Shown here: in pieces, positions 55,311 through 63,294 of the stretch
Layout of the letters: every line of letters starts with the position of its first letter
How positions within the stretch are numbered: position 1 is the first letter of the stretch
Source of the DNA: Streptomyces sindenensis
GTDB taxonomy: Bacteria > Actinomycetota > Actinomycetes > Streptomycetales > Streptomycetaceae
Length of the DNA: 64,000 nt
Direction: 5' to 3'
NCBI RefSeq assembly: GCF_014649035.1
Contig: NZ_BMSG01000031.1
Location: 25,760-89,759, forward strand
Notes under the pieces: model-generated
Databases searched by the model: none
Told to the model about the DNA's origin: nothing
What the model saw: the letters and a program-made list of their open reading frames with translations, nothing else
Program-made: the position numbers and the translations under genes

Positions 55311-55386
55311 AACCGGGAACGCTTCCGCAGCAGGGCTGGACCATCCCCGGGGGGTGGTCCTCTCCCGCAACCGGGAACGCTTCCGC
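55311..55386. repeat. 18-bp direct repeats upstream of amidase gene
   Basis: AACCGGGAACGCTTCCGC occurs at 55311 and again at 55369, exactly. Each contains the short inverted GGAA/TTCC pair. Flanking CTGGATCATCCC and CTGGACCATCCC also repeat, so the area looks like an old duplication of about 58 bases carrying a possible binding site. Confidence 0.6.
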
Positions 55387-55525
55387 GTTGTCCGGGCGCG
55401 GCGCCGCACCCGCGTCGGGCGGCGCGTGAGCGGAACCGGGCATCCGATGCGCTCGTCATGTGCTGCGACAGGAATGATCGGCCGACCGGGGCCCCGGTTG
55501 GTCCAGCCCGGTCCCAGGAGCGCTG

Positions 55526-56113
55526 TTGCACCGTAGAAGGATCATCCAGTACGCCGCCGCGACGGTGGGTGCGGCGGCCGTCCTGCCGTCGTCGGTCCGG
55601 GCCGTTGCCGCGCCCAAGGGCCCCACCGACTACGCGAGCGCCCGGTGGGTTCCGGCCGCCGCCGCCAACTACACCGTCCCCTCCCGGCCTTCCGAGCGCC
55701 GGATCGACCGTGTCGTCATCCATGTCGCCCAACAGTTGTTCACACCGACCACGGGCATCTTCAGTACTCCCAGCAAGCAGGTGTCGGCCCACTACGTGGT
55801 GCGCTCCGGCGACGGCCATGTCGCCCAGTGCGTCAGGGAGAAGGACATCGCCTGGCACGCGGGCAACTGGAACTGGAACACCCGGAGCATCGGGATCGAG
55901 CACGAAGGGTGGGTGGACCGCCCGGAGTTCTTCACGGACGTCATGTACGTGCGGTCCGCCGGGCTCACCGCCGACATCTGCGACCGCCACGGCATCCCGA
56001 GAGACCGGGAGCACATCGTCGGCCACCACGAGGTGCCGGGCAGCGACCACACCGACCCGGGCGTCCACTGGGACTGGGAACGCTACCTCCGGCTCGTCCG
56101 CGACGCCGCCTGA
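55526..56113 (+). CDS. Tat-exported N-acetylmuramoyl-L-alanine amidase (amidase_2)
   Basis: 195 residues from TTG 55526, which has AGGAG five bases upstream. The N-terminus MHRRRIIQYAAATVGAAAVL is Tat-like. Zinc ligands sit in VVIHVAQQ, in GHHEVPG and in SDHTDPG; SAHYVVRSGDGHVAQCV and WHAGNWNWNTRSIGIEHEGW complete the PGRP-like fold. It would cut the amide between MurNAc and the stem peptide. A TTG start and tandem repeats upstream suggest controlled expression. Confidence 0.9.
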   Translation: MHRRRIIQYAAATVGAAAVLPSSVRAVAAPKGPTDYASARWVPAAAANYTVPSRPSERRIDRVVIHVAQQLFTPTTGIFSTPSKQVSAHYVVRSGDGHVAQCVREKDIAWHAGNWNWNTRSIGIEHEGWVDRPEFFTDVMYVRSAGLTADICDRHGIPRDREHIVGHHEVPGSDHTDPGVHWDWERYLRLVRDAA

Positions 56114-56220
56114 GCCCCCTCCCCCCACCGCTCGTGTTGATGACTCCCCGCAGCGAGGTTGTCGCGGGGACCGACGGCGACGACGACGGGAGAGCGCGAC
56201 GGCCCTGAACGGAGGGTGAG

Positions 56221-57473
56221 TTGACGGATCCCTGGGTGGCTCTGGCGGCGGAGGCCGATCCCGGCGAACGGAGCGGCGCGCTGCGCCGCGCCCACGATGT
56301 GTTCACCTCGGCGGGGCGGCTGGAGCGGCCGGTGCGCGCGGTGGTCGGCGCGTCCTGGCGACGCTCGGGCGGGTCAGCCCGGACGAGGCCCTCGTCGTGG
56401 AGCTCGGCCCGGAGGAGCTGAGTTCCCGTCGGTCGGCGCATCCCCTGGCCCGGGCGATGCCCGTGATCCGCGAGCTGATGGGTGCGTACGCCACGGACGG
56501 GGAACATCTGCTGGCCGTCTGCGACGCCCACGGCCGCCTGCTGTGGGTGGAGGGCCACACGGCGGCGCGGCGGGCGGCCGGCCTGATGAATTTCGTGGAG
56601 GGTGCCCGCTGGGCCGAGTCCGTGGCGGGGACGAACGCTCCGGGGACGGCCATCGCGGTGGACCGTCCGGTCCAGGTCTTCGCGGCCGAGCACTTCCTGC
56701 GGCCGGTCCAGCGGTGGACCTGTGCGGCATCACCGGTGCACGACCCCCGTACGGGCCGGGTGCTGGGAGCCGTGGACATCACGGGCGGGGACCGGCTCGC
56801 CCATCCGCACAGTCTCGCCTTCGTCCAGGCGGTCGCCCAGGCCGTCGAGTCGCACCTCGCGCTGCTGGCTCCCGCGCCCGGCTCGGACGTCGACGCGGTA
56901 CGGCTGAGTGCGCTGGGCCGGGACGAGGCGCTGCTGGTGGCCCGCGGGCGACGACTGCGGCTCAGCCGCCGGCACAGCGAGATCCTGGTCGCCCTGGCCC
57001 GTCGGCCGGAGGGCCTGAGCGGGGACGAGCTGCTGGTCGAGCTGTACGAGGACGAGTCGGTGACCCCGGTGACGCTGCGGGCGGAGCTCTCCCGGCTCCG
57101 GCGGCTGCTGGGGCCCGATCTGCTGGACTCACGCCCGTACCGGCTGGCCGTCGCGGTGGACGCCGATTTCGACACGGTGACACGCCGGCTGGGTTCGGGC
57201 GCGGTGGCGGCGGCGCTGGACGCGTACGCGGGCCCGCTGCTGCCGGGCTCCGGGGCCCCGGCGGTCGTACGGCTGCGGCAGCGGGTCGAGGAGCAGTTGC
57301 GGGCCGCGTTGATCGCCCGGGGTGATCCGGGGCTGCTCGCCGACTGGGCGTACAGCCCGTGGGGCGAGGAGGACCTGGCGGTGTGGCGCGCGCTGGCCGG
57401 GGCGGTCCCGGCGAGTCAGCGGGCGGCGTTGCAGGCCCGGGTCCGGGGACTCGACGCCGAGCAACGCGCCTGA
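56221..57473 (+). pseudogene. GAF-domain transcriptional regulator, frameshifted
   Basis: TTG 56221 with GGAGGGTGAG opens a frame (MTDPWVALAAEADPGERSGA) that stays coding-like until about 56366; the continuation (VSPDEALVVELGPEELSSRR) is in a frame one base short. The loss of one base within CGGGCGGG, 56366-56372, explains it. Downstream is a GAF domain (LLAVCDAHGRLLWVEGHTAA, FLRPVQRWTCAASPVHDP) and a C-terminal DNA-binding region (RRHSEILVALARRPEGLSGD). In intact relatives this is one protein of about 415 residues. A sequencing error would give the same picture. Confidence 0.8.
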
Positions 57474-57521
57474 GAACCCGCCGCACGCCCCCGTTGCAAC
57501 GCCTTTGCAACGTCCCCGTGC

Positions 57522-57560
57522 CTAACGACCTCGTGCATGGTTGGCGGTAGCGCGTCGAGA
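57522..57560. repeat. Left terminal inverted repeat of the IS5-type element
   Basis: Begins CTAACGACCTCGTGCATGG; one mismatch (A versus G at position 7) from the right repeat. Confidence 0.92.
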
Positions 57561-57581
57561 GCCGAGGGCCGGGGGATGTGT

Positions 57582-58535
57582 TCACGTTCGCGTGCCGCTC
57601 GCCGTGGCGGCCTGCTGGTGCGGGAGCAGCCCGGCGACGGATTGGATGATGTCGCTCATGTGCTCGCGGCGGCCGTGGTGGCGGGCGAGGGATCGCCAGT
57701 TCTTGAGGTGGCCGATGCCGTGCTCGCCCCGGATGCGTCGTGAGGAGTGGGCTTTGCGCTGGCGCTCGTGTATCTCCTCGTACCACTCGGGCGGGTTCTT
57801 CTTGAACTTGCGGTGCGGTGGCGTCACCACGCGGCCGCCGGTCTGGGCGCCCAGGCCCTGATAGTCGGCATCGGCGGGGATCTCCACGGCCGGACCGTCG
57901 GCCAGGAGCTTGACCAGGCCCAGCTTCCGGGCGTGCGTGATGTCCGCGCAGCTCGCGGGCTCGGCCGGACTGCGGAACAGCAGCCGCCCCTCGGCGTCCG
58001 TGACGACCATGGATTTGACGGTGTTCTGCTTGTTCTTCCCGGAGATGAACTTCTCCCGGTCCTTGCGTCCGGCAGCCGGGCGACGCACCCGGACCTCGGT
58101 GCCGTCGATGATGCCGGTCTGCCCACTCGCGCCGAGATGGTCGATGACCTCGGCGAGTGTGCGCAGTCGGATGTCAGGCGCGACGGTGCAGCCCCGCTCG
58201 GCGAGCAGGGGCCGCACGTCACCGATCGCCCGCGTAATGGTGGAGAGGTCCACGCCGAACCAGCAGGCCAGCACGTCGTGCGTCGTTGCATGGCGGAGGT
58301 GCACGAGTGTGGCCAACAGGCGGTCGACGAAGACCAGCTTGTACGTGGCCCCGGCACCGACGGCCCGGCGGCGAGGGCGTGACGTCAGCACGGCCTGGTG
58401 CCGCTCGTGCCACAACGGACCGATCTCTGCGACGAGTTCTGCGATCACGTCGGACGCCGGCCCGGTGATCCGCCGGCTACGGATGATTGCTGCACGTGTC
58501 CGGCTCCGGCTCCCCACCACACGGATCATGATCAA
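57582..58535 (-). CDS. IS5-type transposase (DDE)
   Basis: 317 residues; ATG 58535 or the ATG two codons later. An N-terminal HTH (LATLVHLRHATTHDVLACWF, GVDLSTITRAIGDVRPLLAE) is followed by the DDE domain: GIIDGTEVRVRRP (first Asp), PADADYQGLGAQTG (second Asp) and RGEHGIGHLKNW (Glu). It belongs to the HARBI-like DDE_Tnp_4 group. Intact by eye, so probably still active or recently active. Confidence 0.93.
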   Translation of the reverse strand: MIMIRVVGSRSRTRAAIIRSRRITGPASDVIAELVAEIGPLWHERHQAVLTSRPRRRAVGAGATYKLVFVDRLLATLVHLRHATTHDVLACWFGVDLSTITRAIGDVRPLLAERGCTVAPDIRLRTLAEVIDHLGASGQTGIIDGTEVRVRRPAAGRKDREKFISGKNKQNTVKSMVVTDAEGRLLFRSPAEPASCADITHARKLGLVKLLADGPAVEIPADADYQGLGAQTGGRVVTPPHRKFKKNPPEWYEEIHERQRKAHSSRRIRGEHGIGHLKNWRSLARHHGRREHMSDIIQSVAGLLPHQQAATASGTRT

Positions 58536-58544
58536 CGATCAAGG

Positions 58545-58583
58545 TCTCGACGCGCTACCGCCAACCATGCACGAGGCCGTTAG
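58545..58583. repeat. Right terminal inverted repeat of the IS5-type element
   Basis: Reverse complement starts CTAACGGCCTCGTGCATGG; pairs with 57522-57560 with one mismatch. Confidence 0.92.
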
Positions 58584-58592
58584 CCTTCCCGC

Positions 58593-59186
58593 ATGGGACT
58601 GGACATCACCCTGCTCGCCGTTGACTGGGCCCACCTGCACACGATCCCGGCCGACGCGCGCACCGCGTGGCTGGAGGACGCCGCGTGGCCCGACGACCAG
58701 TGGCCGCCGCCTGAGAAGCACCAGCCGGGCTGGACCTGGCCGGAGGGGCCGGGCGAACCACACTGGGCGCGGTACGACTTCACCACGAGCTCGTACAAGC
58801 CGCACTTTTGGGCCGGCCGCAGGTGGGACGACGTCCGGGACGCCGCCCATCCCGAACTGCGGGCGGCTCTCGACACGTATCTGATCGCGCTGGTGTGGGA
58901 AGGGCCCGACGGCGACGTCCGGCACGACGGCCCGGTCTTCCCCGGCGACCCGTGGGATCCGAAGCCGCTCGCCGTGTGCCGGCCGGCCGACTTGCCCGCG
59001 GTCGCCGCGGCCTGGGAGCGCGCCGCAGCGCTGCTCGACACGTTGCGCGCGCCGTACACGGAGCACGCCGAGGACCCTCACGGCTGGATCACGGACTTCG
59101 ACCAGTTCGCGGCGTTCGTCCAGGCGTGGAGCGTGCCTGTCGAGGAGGCCGCCCGGCGCGGCTGGGGCCTGATCGGGCTGCGCTGA
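58593..59186 (+). CDS. Hypothetical Streptomyces protein, 197 aa, start beside IS end
   Basis: Begins MGLDITLLAVDWAHLHTIPA and continues with many Trp and Pro residues (QWPPPEKHQPGWTWPEGPGE). No known catalytic motif; it looks intact. TAGCCT ending six bases before the ATG resembles a leaderless -10 element, and any -35 element would now lie inside the inserted IS. Function unknown. Confidence 0.72.
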   Translation: MGLDITLLAVDWAHLHTIPADARTAWLEDAAWPDDQWPPPEKHQPGWTWPEGPGEPHWARYDFTTSSYKPHFWAGRRWDDVRDAAHPELRAALDTYLIALVWEGPDGDVRHDGPVFPGDPWDPKPLAVCRPADLPAVAAAWERAAALLDTLRAPYTEHAEDPHGWITDFDQFAAFVQAWSVPVEEAARRGWGLIGLR

Positions 59187-59491
59187 CCGCCGTGTCCGGC
59201 GGTGGCCGTCCGTGCGGTCATCTGACTGGGAGCACCTGCGCACGGTCGGGAAAGGCTGGCGCTCCCCGCTCGCGTCGCTGCACACCGACCCGGCGCTCAC
59301 AGCCGGTTGAGCATCGATGCCGCACAGCACTGTGGCCCACTGCCCCTCCGGATGGTGGGCCACTTCCGCGGTCTTCGTCACGCCCTCGACCCGGCGGTCG
59401 GCCGCCTGGCGGGACTGTTCGGCGTGGGTCTACCCGCGCCCGCACCGCGCGGAAGGGCCGGGTCGTCGTCCCCCGAGCCCACGTTGAAGAG
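59187..59491. other. Degenerate region after hypothetical gene
   Basis: About 305 bases with no complete gene. A minus-strand frame near 59220-59381 (MTKTAEVAHHPEGQWATVLC) and a plus-strand frame near 59220-59310 (WEHLRTVGKGWRSPLASLHT) both look partly coding, and I cannot place either. Likely remains of lost genes. Confidence 0.35.
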
Positions 59492-59614
59492 ATGCCTCAC
59501 GGACCGGTTCGGCTAGGCACCTGGGTGAGCAACACCCGCAGCAGGCGCACCAAGCTGAGCGCCGAGCAGCGCGAGCCGCTCGCCGGGCTCGGCATCAACT
59601 GGGCCACGGCCTGA
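59492..59614 (+). pseudogene. C-terminal fragment with helicase-associated repeat
   Basis: The frame reads LGTWVSNTRSRRTKLSAEQ and ends GINWATA, which resembles the last helicase-associated domain (PF03457) of Streptomyces DEAD/DEAH helicases. It covers only about 40 residues without the rest of the gene. A decayed copy is the simplest reading. Confidence 0.55.
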
Positions 59615-59728
59615 GGCCCCGTCCATGACCCCATCGTCCCGCGCCCCCAGGCCCGCCGCCCGGGGGTGCGGACCGAGCCACCCGCAGATCCCCCGGCCCG
59701 GACCCTCACCTACGACTCGGGGATACCG

Positions 59729-60142
59729 ATGCACCCGACGGACGTCCTCGTGATCGCGTCGGCCCTCACCGCGAGCTACCTCACCGGCCGCCTGCAACCC
59801 TGGCGGCGGCTCGGGGACTGGGCCGTCGATCAAATCCGGCACACCGGGCCGTGGGGCAGGGGCGGGCGTCAGGCCGCCGTCGTCCTGGCCCACGTTCTCA
59901 CCGCACCGCGCACCAGTCGGCGCATCATGCGCACCCCCGCGACCATCTGTTCCCCGAAATCTGCACCAATCAGGGGCCAGTACAAGCCAATTATCGAAAG
60001 GGGCATTTCCGGCATTGATCGATCATGCGATCTCTTGAGCTGGGCAAATAACGCACAGTCACAGATGCTGACCGGGGGGCGACTTGATGCATCTCCTGGG
60101 TCCGCACTCCCGGCCTGCTATCAAATACGTTCCGGGACATGA
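59729..60142 (+). CDS. Hypothetical protein, 137 aa, of mobile-element type
   Basis: From ATG 59729: MHPTDVLVIASALTASYLTG has one hydrophobic N-terminal helix, then LQPWRRLGDWAVDQIRHTGP. Similar short proteins occur in integrated plasmids of Streptomyces as I recall. From about 59950 the DNA becomes much AT-richer (GGCATTTCCGGCATTGATCG), so the C-terminal 60 residues may be foreign or a frame running into non-coding DNA. The stop overlaps the next ORF start (ATGA). Confidence 0.45.
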   Translation: MHPTDVLVIASALTASYLTGRLQPWRRLGDWAVDQIRHTGPWGRGGRQAAVVLAHVLTAPRTSRRIMRTPATICSPKSAPIRGQYKPIIERGISGIDRSCDLLSWANNAQSQMLTGGRLDASPGSALPACYQIRSGT

Positions 60143-60267
60143 CTGAATCATTGGACGCCTTCAGTGGTGCACTGACAGCACTCCTCCTCGTCGCCTTGTC
60201 TCATCCAGACCCCCGCATGCGAGCCACCGCTGAGCGACTGCTACGGATTATCTTCCGAGCCGAATGA
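60139..60267 (+). CDS. Small ORF, 42 aa
   Basis: ATG 60139 overlaps the stop of the preceding ORF. TACGTT seven bases before it resembles a leaderless -10 element. MTESLDAFSGALTALLLVAL and HPDPRMRATAERLLRIIF form one hydrophobic and one amphipathic helix. Codon third positions are less GC-rich than chromosomal genes. Unknown function. Confidence 0.45.
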   Translation: MTESLDAFSGALTALLLVALSHPDPRMRATAERLLRIIFRAE

Positions 60268-60274
60268 GCCGCGA

Positions 60275-60490
60275 TCACAGTGGATATGTCCCGACCGAGT
60301 CGGGAGCGCCCACCCCGGTCTCGACGAGGATCGCGGCCACCTCGGCGCCAACGTCCTCGTCGAGCATGTCGGGTGATCTGCACTTGGCCTTGGTCGCCGT
60401 GCTCACGGTTCCGGCGCGGGCGTACAGTTCCAGCGTCTTGGCCTTGGACTGCTCGCTCTCGGCGGCGGCGAGCCGGAACTGAAGTCAGGC
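60275..60490 (-). pseudogene. C-terminal gene remnant on minus strand
   Basis: Minus-strand frame with protein-like sequence FRLAAAESEQSKAKTLELYA and LVETGVGAPDSVGTYPL ending at a stop at 60275; it is bounded upstream by a stop and lacks a usable start. Family not recognised. Probably a fragment left by deletion. Confidence 0.4.
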
Positions 60491-60744
60491 AGGCGACTGC
60501 GCCAGTAACCCGCCTTCTTCTTCCGCGCGGGCGACGGCCGCCGGGACCAAGGCGGCGGCCAGGGCGGCAGGGAAGATCATCGGTCGGTTCATGATCGCTC
60601 AACCGCTCAAGCGGCCCCACCGTCACGGCCAGCGGGGCCGGTTCGCTCCGTCGAGGCCCGTGCCGACCACGACGTCGGATGGGGCCCAGCGGACGGTGTG
60701 GAGGCGGTAGCCGACCTCCGGTCCGCGTACGGCCGTCGGCTCAC
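60491..60744. other. Intergenic region, nothing recognised
   Basis: About 250 bases of GC-rich sequence; no convincing coding frame or hairpin was found. Confidence 0.3.
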
Positions 60745-61021
60745 ATGGCCGACACCGAACTTTCGGGTGTGAGCAACGCGACCGACCAACGGTCGAAGTC
60801 CGGCGATACTCACGGCAGAACGGCCATCACCGACAACGCCGTCGCCACGATCGCCGCCATAGCGGTTCGTGAGACCGAAGGCGTGCACTCCGCGGGGCGA
60901 GGAGCGTCCAAGTTCCTGGGAGCCGTCACGGGGCAAATGTCCCGGGTCATCAGGCAGACGACGCGCAGTCCAGGTTGTAGTCGGGGAGACAGGAGTACGC
61001 GGTCCAGCCCGCACCCTTTAA
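60745..61021 (+). pseudogene. Asp23/Gls24-family envelope stress protein, truncated and frameshifted
   Basis: ATG 60745 opens MADTELSGVSNATDQ and continues GRTAITDNAVATIAAIAVRE, TEGVHSAGRGASKFLGAVTG: the N-terminal half of the Asp23/Gls24 domain. After MSRVIRQ (about 60955) the frame shifts; another frame continues AVQVVVGETGV and ends GPARTL at a TAA. The family C-terminal half is missing. No partner genes such as AmaP-like proteins are near. Confidence 0.6.
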
Positions 61022-61084
61022 GCTACCATGCGGTAATCTGATGGCTCGTCCATCAGGGGGAACGCGTGGCCGCACGGGGCGAGT
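61022..61084. other. Short spacer between two pseudogenes
   Basis: Contains CATGCGGTAATCTGATGG and GGGGGAACGC; no gene. Confidence 0.3.
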
Positions 61085-61669
61085 CGACCAGGCGGGCAGG
61101 ACCGCGGCCGCTCTGGACCGGTCGACTCCAGCCCGGTGCCACTCCTAGCTCGGCACCCTCCGCCAGGTGGCCACCGTCGGCGGGACCCGCATTCCCTCCG
61201 GGGCCGGTCCCGGGGGCCGCTCGCCGTAGAGGTTGAGCAGGCGCCGCCAGGCGTAGTGGGCGCTGCCGGAGGTGATCCGCTGCTCCAGCACGCTCGGGAC
61301 GAGGGACTCCATCACCAGCCCGGTCCGGGCCAGCCGCAGCCCGCCGTGCTTACGGTGCGCGGCCGCGACCACCCGGTGACGGAGCCGGAACGCGTCCGGC
61401 TCGTCGTCGGCACCGAGCAGCGCCGGTAGCTGCTCCAGCGCCCAGTGGCCGCCCGGGCCCCACGCCGTGCCGGTGATCAGCCGTCCGGCGACCGCGTCCG
61501 GGCCGTCGCTGATCCGGAGGGTGACCGGACCGTCGGGGGTGCCGGAGCACCGCCACCAGGTCCCGTCGGGTTCCTGCCGGCAGGCCGGGCCTCCGCAGCC
61601 GCGCCGCAGCACCCGCAGTGTGCGGGCCAGGTCGTAGGGCGCGGGTGGCGCCCAGGTACGGCTGGGCAT
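61085..61669 (-). pseudogene. DNA-3-methyladenine glycosylase-like protein, nonsense-mutated and truncated
   Basis: ATG 61669 opens MPSRTWAPPAPYDLARTLRV with WGPGGHWALEQLPALLG and LVMESLVPSVLEQRITSGSA, the N-terminal part of the AlkA-like HhH-GPD family. A TAG at 61145-61147 interrupts the family-typical WEWHRAGVD: the next codons read EWHRAGVDRSRAAAV. Soon after, near 61085, similarity ends, so the catalytic helix-hairpin-helix with its Asp is lost. The gene cannot encode an active enzyme. Confidence 0.75.
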
Positions 61670-61894
61670 GGGCCCCAACCTACGAGGACCCGCGCCTCGC
61701 AGCCTCTATCCGGCGGCTTCGGCCCGGAAGTAGCGGTGCCAACCACAGGCGGGCTGAGCTGTCCGGTGATCGAGGTACACCCCGGGGAAGTGATGTCACG
61801 CCCATCATGACAGGTCAGAGGGTGTTTTCGTAGGAGGAACGGCACATGCGACCTGCCTTGTTCGACCCTCTCCGGGGCGCCCAGAATCTCCGTT
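61670..61894 (+). other. Upstream region of the TPR-like gene, with alternative ORF start
   Basis: Contains a strong GGAGGAA site before ATG 61846, which opens a frame (MRPALFDPLRGAQNLRYESL) overlapping the next gene in another register. AGAATC ending 8 bases before ATG 61895 may be a leaderless -10 element. Which start is used is uncertain. Confidence 0.35.
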
Positions 61895-63178
61895 ATGAAT
61901 CACTCGGGGAAAGTCGATCAGGACGACATCGTGCGAGCGCGGAATGTACTACTCGCGTCGGGACGCCGCACGCCACGCGAGGAAGTTGACGCCTACCGGG
62001 TGCTCTCCCAGGTCAGCCCCGCCGGGTACCTTCCTCTCTTGGCCAGGGCGCTGCAACGTCTGAGCTATGACACCAGCGTCGGCAAGTGGCATCCGTCCTC
62101 GCTCGCGCTGTGCGAGGAGGCGGTGGCCGCTGCGCGGTCCATCGACCCGGCCGAGACTGCCCGGGCCAATGTTCTGTACCAGGCCCTCGACTCGTGCCAG
62201 CGACAGCTGTACATGGCGGGCCGACGCGCCGAAGGACTTGCCATGCGCGCCGAGATGCTCGCCATTGGCCGTGCACAAGCCGAACTGTCCGGAGACCCCG
62301 TGGTCAAAGGCCTGCATGAGTGGGCTGCCGGACTTTCCGAGGAAGGCCGGTATGCCGAGGCTGCTGATGCCATGACCGAGCTGGTCGCAGCGATTCTGCC
62401 CGATGGGCCCGCTAGCGGGGGTCTTGCCTGGTCACTCCTGGAGTGGATCGCCGCTCTCCACAACGCTGGCCGGTCCAGCGAAGCACTCGCCGCGTTCGAA
62501 ACCCTCGTCAGCATGGAAGCGGCCGAAGCCGCGAACGATCGCGGCCCGATGGCCTGCCATCTCTACTCGCTCATCGGGTACGCGCAGATGCTCGACACCC
62601 ACGGCCGAGGCGAGCAGGCGGTCCTCGCGAGGCAAGAAGCACTCGCCTTGCTGGCGGAGTTGGCCGATACCGGTGAGCGGAAGTCCTGGAGTGGCTATCA
62701 GGCGTCGTTCTGGGCGGTGCTGCTGACCTTCTCCAGTGCCGAAAGCGACCGGCCTGCGCCCGATGGACCGCGTCCGCCTTCAGGAGCTGCGCCCATGCAG
62801 TGGTCGCCCGATGCCAAGCGGCGCTACTGCAACAGCCTTCAAGCCCTCCGTGAAGAGGTGGACACCCTTGCTGCGCGAGCCACCGAGGATCCGGACCAAC
62901 ATCTGGCCGAACTGGTCCGGCTGCATCGGGTCCTCACCGTCCGCTCCGCCATTTACTGGGAGAACCGTACCCATCTGTTCGCGGAGCGAGTGCGCTCCCT
63001 GTTCGACGACGGAGTGTGTCTGGCAGGTCGGCTGTCTCAGCACGATCCGGCAGACGGAACGCGAACACTGGCCAGGATCCTGATCGACCGATCGACCTTC
63101 CACACCGCCGCCCGCGAGTTCGGGCCCGCTCTCGACGACTTCCGCCAAGCCCTGAACTGCCTGGGGGAGGTCAACTGA
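61895..63178 (+). CDS. TPR-like helical protein of unknown function, 427 aa
   Basis: The chain is mostly helical with Ala/Leu/Glu repeats (AGYLPLLARALQRLSYDTSV, LYQALDSCQRQLYMAGRRAE, GLSEEGRYAEAADAMTELVA, LHNAGRSSEALAAFETLVSM), about 34 residues apart in places, like tetratricopeptide repeats. No enzymatic motif or membrane helix. GC content is a little lower than neighbours. It is intact between two decayed regions and a truncated transposase. A helper or regulator of a lost or distant system is possible; function unknown. Confidence 0.7.
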   Translation: MNHSGKVDQDDIVRARNVLLASGRRTPREEVDAYRVLSQVSPAGYLPLLARALQRLSYDTSVGKWHPSSLALCEEAVAAARSIDPAETARANVLYQALDSCQRQLYMAGRRAEGLAMRAEMLAIGRAQAELSGDPVVKGLHEWAAGLSEEGRYAEAADAMTELVAAILPDGPASGGLAWSLLEWIAALHNAGRSSEALAAFETLVSMEAAEAANDRGPMACHLYSLIGYAQMLDTHGRGEQAVLARQEALALLAELADTGERKSWSGYQASFWAVLLTFSSAESDRPAPDGPRPPSGAAPMQWSPDAKRRYCNSLQALREEVDTLAARATEDPDQHLAELVRLHRVLTVRSAIYWENRTHLFAERVRSLFDDGVCLAGRLSQHDPADGTRTLARILIDRSTFHTAAREFGPALDDFRQALNCLGEVN

Positions 63179-63294
63179 CCCGAGCCGGGCGACGTCCGCC
63201 GTGAGACTCGTGCACACGAGCAGCTCGCGCCAGACCGAGAAGATCGGCCATTCCGCAACTTCCAATAGCCCGGGTTACCAAGTCGAAGGCTAGA
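63179..63294. other. Spacer before truncated transposase
   Basis: 116 bases with AT-richer patches; a minus-strand frame reading MADLLGLARAARVHESHGGR is not recognised. This probably includes the broken left end of the IS remnant. Confidence 0.3.

Larger units (their letters stand above)
57522..58583. mobile_element. Complete IS5-type insertion sequence, about 1.06 kb
   Basis: Two 39-bp terminal inverted repeats (57522-57560 and 58545-58583) match at 38 of 39 positions and enclose one transposase gene. TA flanks the element on both sides if the ends are set three bases inside. The right end lies 9 bases before the start codon of the next gene. The GC content is similar to the genome, so it is a long-adapted element. 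Confidence 0.93.

Noticed and set aside
54130..55443. Minus-strand Pro/Arg-rich frame opposite the SWIM gene
   Set aside because: Composition is typical of a wrong frame in GC-rich DNA.
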